A stretch of 64,000 nucleotides of DNA from Dactylis glomerata (GCA_007115705.1 QXEO01000382.1:1178001-1242000), one strand, 5' to 3'. Shown: positions 22,039 to 34,068, counted from the first letter of the stretch. Numbers and translations: made by a program. Notes: generated by a model from the letters alone, not told the origin.

Positions 22039-22593
22039 ATGGCAGATGCTGAAGGTTCTCGTCTGAACCCTGGATCTCTGGTGGCACCACGAGGTCGGGG
22101 GCGCCCTCGTGGCAGCAAAAACAAGAGCAATACCACTCTGGCCGCCGCCGGAACTTCATCGGATGCTCCAGCTAAGCGTCGTCCCGGCCGCCCACCTGGT
22201 AGCAAGAACAAGCCCAAGGTGACTGGCGACGCTCCAAGTCCTGTTGCTCCTCCTACTGCTGCTCCTCCTCAAATCTTCTCCTTCCTTTGCATTGCCATGG
22301 CGCAGTGCCGTGAGATTCAGCGCCTGCCGCTGAATTTTACGAAGTTTATGGATGGCCGCGAACTGCGAGAGGCGGTTCTCCGTGAACAGTCTGGCGGTGG
22401 CATCCCATACGAGGTGGAGGTGTGGTATGATGGCGACGGCGAGCAGTACTTCAGGGGTGGCTGGTCGCAGTTTGCTGAGGACCACGACATCCATCAAGGC
22501 TTCTTCATGGCCTTCGACTTCCATATCGGTACGTCGAAGTTTGACGTGAAGATCTACGATGGCACTCTTTGCCAGAAGGAGTATGAAGCTTGA
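22039..22593 (+). CDS. Element D antisense gene: AT-hook and B3-like DNA-binding protein, 184 aa
   Basis: This is an intact frame from ATG 22039 to TGA 22591-22593. Residues about 14-25 (GRGRPRGSKNKS) and 47-61 (KRRPGRPPGSKNKPK) are two AT-hooks, which bind the minor groove of AT-rich DNA. After a Pro/Ala linker, residues about 95-184 look like a plant B3 domain: LPLNFTKFM, a YEVEVWYDGDG strand pair, GGWSQFAEDHDIHQG, FMAFDF and FDVKIYD. The product would be nuclear. It lies between integrase and the 3' LTR, antisense to gag-pol. In the same place B has a different gene. The B3 call rests on pattern only. It has no stop or frameshift, unlike gag-pol in the same element, so it may be the youngest or most constrained part. 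Confidence 0.8.
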   Translation: MADAEGSRLNPGSLVAPRGRGRPRGSKNKSNTTLAAAGTSSDAPAKRRPGRPPGSKNKPKVTGDAPSPVAPPTAAPPQIFSFLCIAMAQCREIQRLPLNFTKFMDGRELREAVLREQSGGGIPYEVEVWYDGDGEQYFRGGWSQFAEDHDIHQGFFMAFDFHIGTSKFDVKIYDGTLCQKEYEA

Positions 22594-23036
22594 AGTCTGA
22601 TTCCATTAGGACTTGTTGTTTTTTTATGTAATTTCATTTCATCATGTCCTTGCTACCATGCTTCTCTGTAATGAATATTCGTACTTGGTGTCGATGTCTT
22701 TTGCTAGTACCATGAGAACAAATCATGTTTTGAGGTATGTTTTCCATATATCAGGCTCTTTGCGAACCAAAAAAGGTAGGAATAATATCGGGTTCTTCTT
22801 ATGAACCAAGTTCTCTCAATATTCATCGGGTTGTCTAAACAACCTTACAATGAAGAAAAGCCTCCAACTTGCCATAATAATTCTTTTCGTACGACCCAGG
22901 GGTTGAAGCCCCCGAGCGGAGAAGTAACAAAAGAATCGTACAATTTTGTCGAGTTCAACCCGAAGAATCTGACCTGTGGCCTCATGTTCTGCGTTCAGAA
23001 GGCTAACTCGAATATATTGATACCTCTATATTTAGT
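22594..23036. other. Convergent spacer of element D
   Basis: The 3' ends of the antisense gene and of integrase face each other here. One copy of a gaagcccccgagcgga word recalls the 27-bp array at the same place in A. No gene is seen. Confidence 0.55.
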
Positions 23037-26000
23037 CTATGCGTAAAAACGTCGTAGCTGTTCTGCATTCCACGGGTTGCTCTCGTCCTTCCCAGTCTTC
23101 TTATCTTGTAGTCGATATGTTCCTCCTGGTATTACTTCGGTGACGATGTAAGGTCCCACCCAAGGGGACTCCAATTTCCCGTGGCTGTCTTGCCTGAGTC
23201 GCAAAACAAGGTCTCCCACCACGAAGGATCGTGGACGAACTCGACTACTATGGTAGTTTCGTAAGCTTTGTTGATATTGCGTAGCCCTTTCTAATGATTT
23301 GTCTCTTGCTTCATCTAGCGCATCGACGTCGTCTTGCAATGCTTCTATCGACGTCGCCTCGTCATATGCTGTCACTCTTGGAGCCTCGTGTGTAACTTCG
23401 ACTGGAAGCACGGCTTCTGCGCCATGGACCAAGAAGAAAGGAGTTTCTTGAGTTGCTGCATTAGGCGTAGTTCCTAGGCTCCAAAGAACGGAGGGCAATT
23501 CTTCTACCCAAGCGCTCTTGGCTTTCTCGAGAGGTGCTAAAAGCCTCTTTTTTATTCCACTACATATCAAGCCATTGGCTTTTTCGACTTGCCCGTTCGT
23601 CTTCGGGTGCGCCACAGATGCGAATTTGAGCTTGATCCCCAATTCTTCGCAGTAACTTTTGAATTCTTTTGAAGTAAAATTTGTCCCGTTGTCTGTGATG
23701 ATGCTGTGTGGTACACCAAAACGAAAAACTATTGACTTGATGAAGCTGATTGCTGCTGTAGAATCTTGAGTTGTTACTGGGGCCGCTTCCACCCATTTGG
23801 TGAATTTATCGACTGCTACTAGCATGTAGACATGCCCTCCTGGCCAAGATTTGTGCAACTTCCCTACCATGTCAAGGCCCCATTGTGCGAAGGGCCAGGA
23901 TAATGGTATTTTTTGTAGCTCCGCTGCTGGTGCATGTGGTCTGGATGCAAACCTTTGACATGCTTCACACTTTCAAACTATATCTTTTGCGTCCTCGATG
24001 GCTGTTAGCCAGTAGAATCCTGCTCGAAAAGCTTTTGCTGCTATTGCTCTGCTGCTAGCATGATGGCCACATACTCCGCCATGTATGTCTTTCAATATTG
24101 CTTGCCCTTCCTGGGGTGTTACACAACGTTGTAATACGCCGGTAATACTTCTTTTGTATAATTTTCCTTCCAACACGACAAACGCTTTCGATCTTCGAGT
24201 TATCCTCTTAGCCTCCACTGCATCTTCTGGTAGTTTTTTATTTATCATGTACGCAAGATATGGCTGCATCCATGTTTCTTCTATCATCATGATCTCCTCT
24301 GGTTCTGTCGTAGCCCCCGAGCCTGCTGTGGTAGTCGAACTTTTAGCACTTTTTATTGACCTTTCCGCTATTTCTTCCCAAAATACTCCAGACGGCACAG
24401 GTAAGCATTGTGATCCGATATTTGCTAAAGTGTCGGCTTCTTCATTGTTGTTCCTGCTGATGTGCGAGACTTCGCATCCATCGAACATTCCTTCTAGATA
24501 ATGGTACAAATTCTTGTAGGCCATCATGTTGTCATTGATTGTGTCACACCTGTTCATAACTTGCTGAACAACAAGGTTAGAATCTCCAAATATTTTTAGG
24601 CGAGTTGCTCCACAAGCTTTAGCCATCTTCATTCCGTGCAACAAGGCCTCGTACTCCGCTTCATTGTTAGAAGCCTGCGGAAAACTCATCCTTAAGATAT
24701 ATTTTAATTTGTCGCCATGAGGCGATATCAATACTACTCCTGCGCCTGCGCCTTGGACCCGCTTAGAACCGTCGAAGTACATTGTCCAAGTACTCGATAA
24801 ATCTGGTGGTCCCGTGCTTTGCAGCTCGAGCCACTCTGCTGTAAAATCTGGCAAAATTTGCGACTTGATCGCCTTCCTTTTTTCGTACGTGATGTCCATG
24901 AGAGATAACTCGATTCCCCACAAAGAGACACGGCCCATCGCTAAAGGGTTGTTCAATATGTTCGATAGTGGTGCTTCATTGACCACTATAATTGGGTGCA
25001 CAGTAAAATACTGTCGTAATTTACGTGCAGTTGTGAACACACTGTATGCCAACTTCTGATAATGCGGGTACCTCTGTTTGGTTGGAGATAGCACTTCACT
25101 GATGAAATATACCGGTCTCTGGACGCCATGAGCTTTGCCTTCCTCACTTCTTTCGACTACTAGAACTGTACTCACCACCTGATGGGTTGCGGCGATGTAC
25201 AACAGCAGTGGCTCTTTTTCTTTAGGTGCGACCAGCACTGGTGGCGTGGAAAGCACTTTTTTCAATTGCGCAAACGCTGCGTCTGCTTCTTCTGTCCACT
25301 CAAATTTGTCGTCTGACTTCTTCATAAGTGCATAAAAAGGAAGCGCCTTCTCCCCTAGTCGAGCAACGAAACGACTTAATGCCGCGACGCGTCCTGCCAA
25401 TTTCTGTACGTCGTGGAGTTTCGTGGGTTTCCCCATTGTTAGAATTGCTTGAATCTTCTCTGGATTTGCCTCTATTACTCGTGCTGATACAAGGAACCCC
25501 AAAATTTGCCCTGCTGAAACTCCGAAGGAACACTTTGTCGGGTTCAGCTTAAGCTTGTACTTGTTCAGGTTGTCGAAGGTTTCTGCCAAGTCGCTGATTA
25601 AAGATTTCTCCTCTCTTGTGGTGATGACTACATCATCAATGTAGACTTGTATGTTGCGCCCTATTTGGCTCCCGAGGCAACTTTGCATCATCCTTTGATA
25701 AGTTGCTCCTGCATTTTTTAGGCCGAACGGCATCACTTGGTAGCAAAACACCCCATAAGGTGTGATGAAGGCCGTTTTTTCTTCGTCTTCTTTCTTCAGT
25801 TTGATCTGATTATAGCCAGAATATGCGTCCAAAAAGGAAAGCCTTGTGCATCCCGCTGTTGAATCGATTATTTGATCGATGCGGGGTAAAGGGAAGGGAT
25901 CCTTTGGACAATGCTTATTGAGAGATGTGTAGTCGACACATACTCTTTGTACGTCTGTGTTCTTCTTGGGTACTATTACTGGGTTCGACACCCAACTCGA

Positions 26001-26228
26001 AGTTTTTATTTCTCTGATGAATCCAGCATTTTCTAATCTGTGTAATTCTGACGCTATTGCCTTCCTCTTAGGTTCATCGAATCGTCGCAGTGGTTGCTTG
26101 ACTGGTTTTGCCTTGGGATCTACATTTAGTGCGTGCTCGACGAGTTCCCTGGGAACCCCTGGCATGTCCGATGGACACCAGGCAAAGATTTCCCAGCGCT
26201 CACGGAGGAACTCGACGAGCGCGCCTTC
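23037..26228 (-). pseudogene. Element D pol: reverse transcriptase, RNase H, integrase
   Basis: The frame continues from TAG 26229. RT: QRVCVDYTSLNKHCPKD, the AYSGYNQIKL block, FGLKNAGATYQR and the catalytic VYIDDVVI. RNase H: MYFDGS, NEAEYEAL, FGDSNLVV and NEEADTLAN carry its four acidic residues. Integrase: zinc finger CGHHASS...CEACQRF, then a core with GLDMVG, TDNGTNF and NGQVEKANG (Asp-Asp-Glu), ending NPWNAEQLRRFYA with a natural stop near 23037. TGA at 23973-23975 lies inside the zinc finger and fits CGA. With that stop and the one at 26229, the polyprotein could not be made whole. No chromodomain is seen. Confidence 0.93.
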
Positions 26229-29122
26229 CTATGCGGGATCCAAGTTCACCGCAATTGATGTTGTCTTGTTTGGATCAGTAGGGTGGACCTGAATTTTCTT
26301 TGAGTCCTGCGTTGTGTCGAAAGCCTTATCTGGCAGGGATCGTCCAACGTCGGGTAGCACATTATGATCTGTTTCTCCTTTTAACCTCTCATATTCTGCT
26401 GTCACGCCGAAGGTTTGTGCCATCTTGTTGAATTCTCTGTCGCATGTGTTGGCTACTTCAAAGCTCCCTTGTACTGTAATTGTTCCTTTGGGCCCTGGAA
26501 TTTTTAACATGAGATACGCGTGGTGTGGTACTGCCATGAATTTTGCAAATGCTGGGCGCCCTAGGATTGCATGATATTGTGACGGCCAATCCATAACTTC
26601 GAACTCCAGTTTCTCTCTTCTATAATTTTCGCTGCTGCCAAAGCAGACATCGAGTTCTATTCTTCCCAAAGGGTAGTTCGCTGCTTCTGGTACTATTCCG
26701 TGGAAAGAGCAATCTGTTGGCTTCAGACTCGTCAGCGAGATGCACATTGCCTTTAGTGTTCTAGCATATATTAAATTTATGCCGCTCCCTGCATCCATGA
26801 ACACTCTTCCGATGTCGTACCCTCCTATTTGTGCTTTTAGAACCATAGGCGAGTGGCCCGGCCTGGGAACTTTCCTTGGGTGGTCTGCTCTAGTGAACTT
26901 GACTGGTTGCTCTGACCATCGTAGGTACTCTGTGGTAGCTGGTGGTGACGATATTGCTAGGTTTACTTGCCTGGATATGCTTTTTCGCTCTTTCTTTGAC
27001 TTGGGCACCGGTTGAATCATGGCTGATATGTATACTTTCGACTCTAAGTGCTTTACTAGCCTTTGCATTTGATATCCTTGACTTCTATGTCTTTCTCCTT
27101 GCCTCCCTTCTTGGCTTGAGCCCATGGCGCTTTGCAACCTTAAGAATGTTCTGCAATCCTTCATCTGGTGATTTGAAACCCTTTTTCCGTCGAGATACGC
27201 ATAGTGGATTCGACAAGGTCTGTATAGCATATCCTCGGCTGAGGGGCCGGAGTATCTTGATTTTTCTACTCCTTTTGCCTGGAACTTCCTACTTTCATAC
27301 CCTTCCTCTTCTTCTAGCCTGTAACCCGCGGCTACCTGACTTCGTCTTCCTTGATTATCCCTGCTGCGGTGTCGCCTCCTTTGTCGACTTGTTCTGTCAA
27401 CTTCTGGCGATCGTCCTCTTTTGTTGTTATACGCGTCCTCTCCATCAGCGAATTTTTAGCTTGTTCCATTAGCTCCGCTACTGTCGTGGGTCTTGTTCTT
27501 CCTATTTCTTCCACAAGATCTGAGCAACGAAGTCCTTCCGAAAAGGCGTCTATTGCTCGTTCGTCGGAGACGTCTTCTGCTGAGTTTTTGATTATACTCC
27601 AGCGTTGTATATAAGAACGTAGCGTTTCGCCTTTCTTCTGCACACATGCTTTAACTTCTTCCAGTGATGCTGGGCGCTTGTAGGTGGAATGAAAATTTCT
27701 TGTGAATTGACTTTCGAGTTCCCCCCAGCTTCCAATGGATTCATCGGGTAGGGTGTTCAACCAGGACCGTGCGGCGCCGGTGAGGTGTAGCTGCAAACTT
27801 TGCATTGCAGTCGCCTTTGTTCCTCCTAGTATATGTACTGCCTGTAGATAATCTGATAGCCATAAGGTAGGTTCTTGTGACCCGTCGTACTTATTCTGGT
27901 CGTGTGGTAGTTTGAATCCTTTGGGTACCCGCGTTTTGCGAACCCTGCGGGTAAAGCATAACGCACCCATATCTTTATCGTCGCCTTCGTAATTTTCTTC
28001 CCTCCAAGCATGTCGTGATTTGTTTACTCGAGCTTGTGCTATTATACTTCTTGCATCCTCCTTCCTTTTCTGTCGCTTTTTCTCTTCTGATGACTTGCTA
28101 TAGTCATCGTCTGAGTGATTATATCTGAACTTCTCCTTGCCGCTTCCCTCGTAGCTTGTCGACTTCGTCTCCGGGCCTTGCTCCCTGATCTTTCCTTCTA
28201 CTATTCCGAGGCTTCGTATCGCGGCTCAGTGCATATCTTCTCGCGGGTCTCCATGTTTTGGTCTTGTAGCTAGTAAATATGCTTGTGCTGCTGCTAATGC
28301 TGCCTCTGGCGTTCTTTGTATTAAGTCATCTTTCTCCTCTTCTAGCTGCGGGGTGGGGCTCCTTGAGTACCCTTCTTCTCTGCCGCATGCTGTCGCCCCC
28401 CTGTTGTGTTTTGGATCTCCGCGCCTCTCTCTGCTATATTCTGAATCTTCACTATGGTCTTCCCAGTATTCCTCCCTTGATATACTGTTGTTGTCTTGAA
28501 ACACCATGTCTCTTTCCTCCCTTAGTTTCTTCTTGTGTTGGTATAGTGCATACTGATATCCCATTAGAACTTCTCTTCTCGATCCCTCGGGTACTTCTGT
28601 ACCATGATTAATGGCTGACTTGATCATTCTCCATTCACCAGCCGAGACATGGACTTTCTCTTTTTCCTTTTTGTTGTGATCTTTCACTTTGTCGACTTGC
28701 CTGTCGACCTTTTTACTTCCTTTGTTGTTGTTTCCTTCTTCTGCTTCAGTGATAATGACGCATAGCTGATGTACTTTGGAGACGCCGCTGCTTCCTACGG
28801 CGAAATCCTTTGCGTTGTTGTGCGTCTGACACGCTTTTTCTTCTGAGTCGAAATTTTCCTGAATTTCGTCGCTTTCTGCGATTGATGCTTTTTCTAAGCT
28901 GACCGGCTAGTTTACCTCACTGGAAGAGCCTTCTGATGACTCCAATGTTTCCTCTGTTTCGGGCTTGCTTGCCGACGGATCTGGTTTCGTCGAATCCGAT
29001 AGGCAGGATGAACCCGATGGCCCGATGAGGATGCTCAAACTTCCAATTGTTAGTTCCACCTCTTGACTTCCGTCGACTTCTGAACTGCTGTTGGCTAAAA
29101 GCGAAAAAGCCGTCGAATTCAT
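26229..29122 (-). pseudogene. Element D gag and protease
   Basis: Likely start is ATG 29120-29122 (MNSTAFSLLANS). The N-terminal part is acidic. A retrotransposon gag domain (27332-27970) has LTGAARSWLNTLP, FTRNFHSTYKRPASLEEV and LRSYIQRWS. The protease lies near 26750-26850 with the active site FMDAGSGINLIYA. Breaks: TAG near 28907, TGA 28226-28228 (fits CGA), a one-base deletion in an A run near 27455 after MEQAK, and TAG 26229-26231 (fits CAG). Comparison with B shows the original frame at each place. gag would package the RNA and protease would cut the polyprotein. Confidence 0.9.
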
Positions 29123-29138
29123 GGTTCCAACGCCCAAA

Positions 29139-29157
29139 TTCCCCACGGTCGGCGCCA
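29139..29157 (-). promoter_or_regulatory. Primer binding site of element D
   Basis: TGGCGCCGACCGTGGGGA on the minus strand starts two bases after the 5' LTR, as in A and B. Confidence 0.85.
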
Positions 29158-29159
29158 AT

Positions 29160-29494
29160 TGACGAGGGGTTAACTCGACAAATGTCCTAGATGACGGACT
29201 TAGGATCGGGGAGATAGGGCGTCGGATGAACTCAAAGGTAAAGTTAGTCAAAATAGGTGTGTATCGAAAGTAAACTTGGGTGTTCAACCTGGCTTGCTTT
29301 CAATCTGCCCTGCACCGTCCCCTCCTGGCCCCTATATATAGGTGGCCAGGTCTCGAGGATCGGGTAGGGTACGATAAAGATTACAATATCGACATACGGT
29401 AAGAACTCGTATTCGACTATCATTACAATTGAGCCTAGCTTAACGGGCCTCAGGGGTACTCAACTAACGGGCTCTATTAACTATACCCTTGTCA
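29160..29494 (-). repeat. Element D 5' LTR
   Basis: This is the 335-bp partner of 20651-20985. It is followed by the right ACAGT duplication at 29495-29499. Confidence 0.95.
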
Positions 29495-29499
29495 ACAGT

Positions 29500-30731
29500 T
29501 CACTAGTGGTGTCTCTCCATAGATAAAATAACACATGCTGGGTAAACAAATTATAGTTGGGCAATTGATAGAATAAAGATAAACGTGATATGTCAAGAAG
29601 ATCACTATGAGATTTACTCTGGGCATTACAACAAAATACATAGACCGCCATCCAACTGCATCTATGACTAATAATCCACCCCCGGGGATATCAATCCGAA
29701 CACCCCAAAAGTATTAAGTTGCGAACAACAGATAATTGCATTAAGCAAAGTGTGTAATGTAAACAAAGCATATGCCCTTGAGCATATGAATGTTGTTTTC
29801 TCCCTAGTAGCAACAGCACATCTACCACCTTAGAGGTTTCTGTCACTCCCCCAGGTGAAATAGAGGCATGAACCCACTATCGAGCATAAATACCCCCTCT
29901 TGGAGTCACTAGCAACTACTCGGCCAAGATAGCTACTAACAACGGAGAGCATGCAAGATCATAAACAACATAGAGATAACAAAAGATATAATTCAGTACA
30001 GCAACTTAATCATAAACACCAATATTCATCGGATCCCAACAAACCAAACATGTAGGATTACATAACGGTGATCTCAATCATGTAAGGCAGCTCATGAGAT
30101 CTAAACATGAAGCACATAGTGGAGAAGACAACCATCTAGCTACTGCTATGGACCCATAGTCCAAGGTAGACTACTCACTCATCGCTCCGGAGGCAAGCAT
30201 GGCGATGAAGAAGACCTCCGGTGGCGATTCCCCTCTCCGGTAGGGTGCCGGGAAGAGCTTCTGGACCCTCCCGATCTTCGGGTCGACAGCGGCGGCGGAT
30301 CGCGATGTGTTCTGGAAAACTGATCGGGCCCTTAGGTTTTTCTCGTCGGGGGGTCTTTATAGGCGAAGGGACGTTGTCAGAGGAGGGGCCAGGCGCCCTC
30401 ACACGGGGGTGGCGCGGGCCAGGGCCTGGCCGCGCCGCCCCTGTGTGTGGGGCCCTGGTGGCCCCCCTCCTACTTCTCTTCGGATCTCTGGAAGCTTCCG
30501 GGTAAAATAAGACTTCAGGAACTTGTTTCGTCCAATTCTGAGAATATTTCCTATGTATCACTCTAAAACACAAAAACAGCAGAAAACAGGGAACTGGCAC
30601 TGTGGCACTTCGTTAATAGGTTAGTTCCGGAAAATGCATAAAAATGCCACTAAGTGTAACGAAACAATAGGCAAATGGTGTAAAAACAAGCATGGAGCAT
30701 CAAAAATTATAGATACGTTTGAGACATATCA
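29500..30731 (-). repeat. Element C 3' LTR, inner part
   Basis: The left LTR of C resumes after D and ends at GAGACATATCA, the start of the LTR in the minus-strand sense. Together with 20275-20650 it matches 34097-35702. By eye there are about 17 substitutions in about 1.6 kb (about 1.1%). Confidence 0.95.
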
Positions 30732-33397
30732 AGCATCCCCAAGCTTAACTCCTGCTCGTCCTCGAGTAGGTAAGTGATAACAAAAGAATAATTTTTGAGG
30801 TGACATGCACCTACACAATCTTGATCATATATGTAAGCATTGGTGAGCTGGGATCAATAGAACTTAAAACATGGGCATGAAGATATAATCATGACAATAA
30901 GAACTTAGCAACCATGTTGTAAACATGCAAATGAACACAAACAAAAGATCATGAAAATGAAACAATGAAAGTCAAACGTGTGTTCAAATCATAAGGAAAA
31001 ACATACAAATGATTTCAGCTTGTCCTTCAAAGAGAGCAAAACATAAATGCATAGGACACCTTCAAGTTTAAGAGGGCGACTAGATACAAATAATTTAAGA
31101 ACAAGTGAAACCAACAATATGAATCAATCAATGAACTTTGGGACAATGCATATCACACTAAGAATGACAACTATGCTCTCTTAATGGTGCATAAAGAAAG
31201 AAAGTGGTGACTCAACATAAAAGTAAAAGAAAGACCCTTCGCAGAGGGAAGCAGTGATTAAACATGTGCTAGAGCTTTTCATTTGTAAAACAGAGAGATA
31301 AAACTTGATTTTGAGAGGTGGTTGTCTTTGTCAACGACTGGCAATGGGGTTCTTACTATCTTCCATACAAAAAATGAAGCAAGTTTTTGAGAGAGAGATT
31401 GGCACTTTTGTGCTCTTTAATAAAGCTTGGCACTCCTCCCCACCTTTTTTCCTTTCACAAACCATGGCTAACCGATTCCATCGGGTGCCCACCAACATTC
31501 ACTTTCCATGGAGGAGTGCCTTTTTTCTTTCTTTTTTCTTTCTTTTTTCTTTTTGGAATAAGCAATATGGAAGATAGCAAATCCGACCACTACGTCCCCA
31601 TGAGCTGAAAACAGTGTCACAAAACGAGAAGTGTTTTGAAGGTTTTTGAAAGGTAGCACATGAAAATTTACTTTGGAATGGCTTACAAATACCATGCATA
31701 GGAGTTTTATAGTGCACACAATAGAAAACTTTGGCTTTTAGGAGTTGGATGCACGAGTAGAGCTCATACTCAGTACAAGGCGAGGGCTAGCAAAAGACTG
31801 GGAGCGACCAACTAAGAGAGCAATAATGGCCATAATCATGCAAAGCGACAAAGCGACATTAAAAGAAGCATAAGATGGCATCAAAAGTCAAAAACTAAAT
31901 GATCATGAAGGCTATTGGCGACTTTGTAAGAGTCTAACATGTGTGAGCATGCGCCAAGTCAACCCAAATAAAGCATCAAGGAGAAAACCAAAATAATGCT
32001 TCCATACAATAAAAACAACGCATGATTTTTTCAAAGGCTCATTAAGCAATCTCAGTTATTTGAGACAAGTCATGCTACAGCAAAACCACTAAGCATACTA
32101 TCAAAAATACATCAAGCATGACATGAAAAAGCCTAAGACGCAGTCTACACAAGCTCCTTCTTGTACCACTATTTTGCACAAAGCTTTTTCTCTTTTCCAA
32201 CACCATTTGAAATTTTTAAAGACACCTCTTTTGATGAAAACTAATAAAGATCAGAGGAAAAAATACACCTTGATGAAAAGATATGACAAGGTCTGAACGC
32301 AAATCAAAGCGAAAACGAAAACCAAAAGCAGTAGCAGAAAAAGAAGAACACTCAATAAACGATAAGAGTGAAAAACTGAGTGCTCTTGGCAAATGAAAAC
32401 AATCAACTTCTCCAAAAGAAAATTTGTTGGGGTCCAACCATTTATTGCAGCAAACAAACAAACTAAACCAACTAAGAAAACTAAAACAACTGACACTCCA
32501 AGAAAAACACATAGTGCATGAAGCAATAAAAATATAGTGTTTTGAAAGGTGACCTGATTTTTGCCGATGAAGAAGGGGTGCCTCGGGGGCATCCCCAAGC
32601 TTTGACGCTTGTACTTCTTGGATATTTCTTGGGGTGATGCATGGGCATCCCCAAGCTTGAGCTTTTGTCCATTCTTCAACTCATCTCATCATTCTCCAAT
32701 CCCTACACTTGAAAACTTCCTTCATACAAAACTAAACACGATTCTATTAGCAACATTAGTGCAAGCATAACATATAATCAATCCTCTATTTGCTTCAGGT
32801 TTCAACTCAAAACCACCACATATATAGCAGGTACTACTGTAGCAACCTCCCCAAAAGTTCTGTGATCAAAAGAACTCAAAAGAAAGCGATAAAGTGGCAA
32901 ACACAAATATTGGCAGAAATCTGTCAAAACTGAACAGCTGACAAAGGTCGAATTTTTGAGGGATTTTCTGTTGCTCAAATCAAAAAGTGTTCAACTAAGA
33001 AAAGTTTGGATATAACCTGGGGAATATGCACAAGAAATCGCAGGTCCAAAAGATAAACCGAGAATTTTCACAAATTTTTATGGTGCAGCACCGAAAACAG
33101 TTTCAGGACAGCAACATCCCCAAATCTTTACCTCACTCAAATTAGAGGCTTCTCTTGGCACAAAAAACGAAATAAACAAGATAAGGAGCGGTCATTACAG
33201 TAGTAATGACTTCCAAGACTCAAATAAAAGAAAAAAGTACTGAAAAGAAAACATTGGGTTATCTCCCAAGAGTGCTTTTCTTTAACGCCTTTGAGCTAGG
33301 CGCAGAAAATTGCGAATCAAGTAATATCAGATGAAGCATTAAGATCAATTGCAGAGGTCTTATCAATAAGGCATTGTATTTCATCCACATAAGTTTT
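30732..33397 (-). other. Element C non-coding internal region
   Basis: No convincing frame is present. The polypurine tract beside the 3' LTR reads AAGCTTGGGGATGCT on the minus strand, and two near-copies of that word (GGCATCCCCAAGCTT on plus) recur near 32589 and 32646. Near 33270-33300 is the segment AGCTCAAAGGCGTTAAAGAA shared with element E after its protease, followed here by a gene-free A/T-rich stretch. Confidence 0.65.
31521..31555. repeat. Pyrimidine tract, 11-bp unit repeated three times
   Basis: TTTTTTCTTTC is repeated about 3.2 times. On the strand of element C transcription it is a pure purine tract. Confidence 0.85.
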
Positions 33398-33910
33398 TTA
33401 AGACCCTTTGTGATCATGCTTCGGTACACTATTCTCATCAAAAAGATTTTCAGGACAGATCCAGGCAAAATTGTTTTCGAAAGCATCATTCAATCCCAAA
33501 AGCTTGCAAGGTATAGGTATTTCGGTCTCCTCATCATTAGTATCAATAACCTTTATAGGTGAACCGAGTTTATTAAAACGTTTAAGAACTTTCCTAGCTT
33601 CAATAACGACATCCTTAAATTCTAGGCGCAAAGTTTCCAAGATAAAAGCTTTCTTCTCGGGATCCTCAATTTCATGAAGTTTAAGGAACATGTATTGCAT
33701 AAAAGGATTAAGACTAGCAAACCTAGCTTCTAACATGTGAACTAAATGAGCAGAAGCAACTTCATAGCTAGGAGCTAACTCAACCAAAGACTTTTCCTCA
33801 ACTTCCTTATGCATACTAATGTGATTAAAGAACTCCTCAGTGTTACTTTTGCCAATAATCGAACCACTACCTACTGAGAGGTCCTCCAGAACGTACTTAG
33901 GGATCAACAT
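33398..33910 (-). CDS. Element C single ORF, 170 aa, unknown function
   Basis: This is an intact frame from ATG 33908-33910 to TAA at 33398-33400, about 160 bases downstream of the primer site, where gag should be. The protein is acidic and helical-looking, with segments VEEKSLVELAPSYEVASAHL, FASLNPFMQYMFLKLHEIED and ILETLRLEFKDVVIEARKVL, and a C-terminal part with IDTNDEETEIPIPCKLLGL. It has no retroviral zinc knuckle, protease or RT motif. I do not recognise a named domain. It is the only coding sequence of C and is undamaged in an element with only about 1% LTR divergence. It could be a diverged gag piece or a factor that helps the element borrow partner proteins; neither is shown. Confidence 0.7.
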   Translation of the reverse strand: MLIPKYVLEDLSVGSGSIIGKSNTEEFFNHISMHKEVEEKSLVELAPSYEVASAHLVHMLEARFASLNPFMQYMFLKLHEIEDPEKKAFILETLRLEFKDVVIEARKVLKRFNKLGSPIKVIDTNDEETEIPIPCKLLGLNDAFENNFAWICPENLFDENSVPKHDHKGS

Positions 33911-34068
33911 GATAAACTAAAGTAAAGAAATAACAACTACCAAGGATTCTAATTTTTTTGGGTTTTTGATAAAAAACAATGCAGGTAAAATAAAATAAAG
34001 TAAAGCAAAACAATAACAAAGTAAAGAATGTGTGTGCGAAGAACTCCCCTCGCAGAAGTCTTCTCTCT

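Larger units (their letters stand above)
20651..29494 (-). mobile_element. Gypsy LTR retrotransposon D, minus strand, gag-pol plus antisense AT-hook/B3 gene
   Basis: Two 335-bp LTRs, a primer site at 29139-29157 and a perfect ACAGT duplication define an 8.8-kb complete element, the innermost of the nest. Minus strand: LTR, gag, protease, RT, RNase H, integrase. The plus strand has a separate TATA-driven gene between integrase and the 3' LTR. Sense coding has about five lesions (TAG near 28907, TGA 28226, a 1-base deletion near 27455, TAG 26229, TGA 23973), so this copy is probably dead for transposition although all domains are present. Confidence 0.95.

Noticed and set aside
22156..22524. 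122-codon minus-strand ORF opposite the AT-hook/B3 gene
   Set aside because: It is a shadow of the GC-rich plus-strand gene; it has no recognisable domain, and promoter signals are on the other strand.
29137..29160. Named tRNA for the TGGCGCC primer sites
   Set aside because: The core only shows a tRNA ending GGCGCCA; without a tRNA set from the genome the isoacceptor would be a guess.
30175..30600. ORFs of 141 and 94 codons in the LTRs of C, repeated at 35146-35571
   Set aside because: They lie in GC-rich LTR sequence near the promoter, occur in several frames, and carry no domain.
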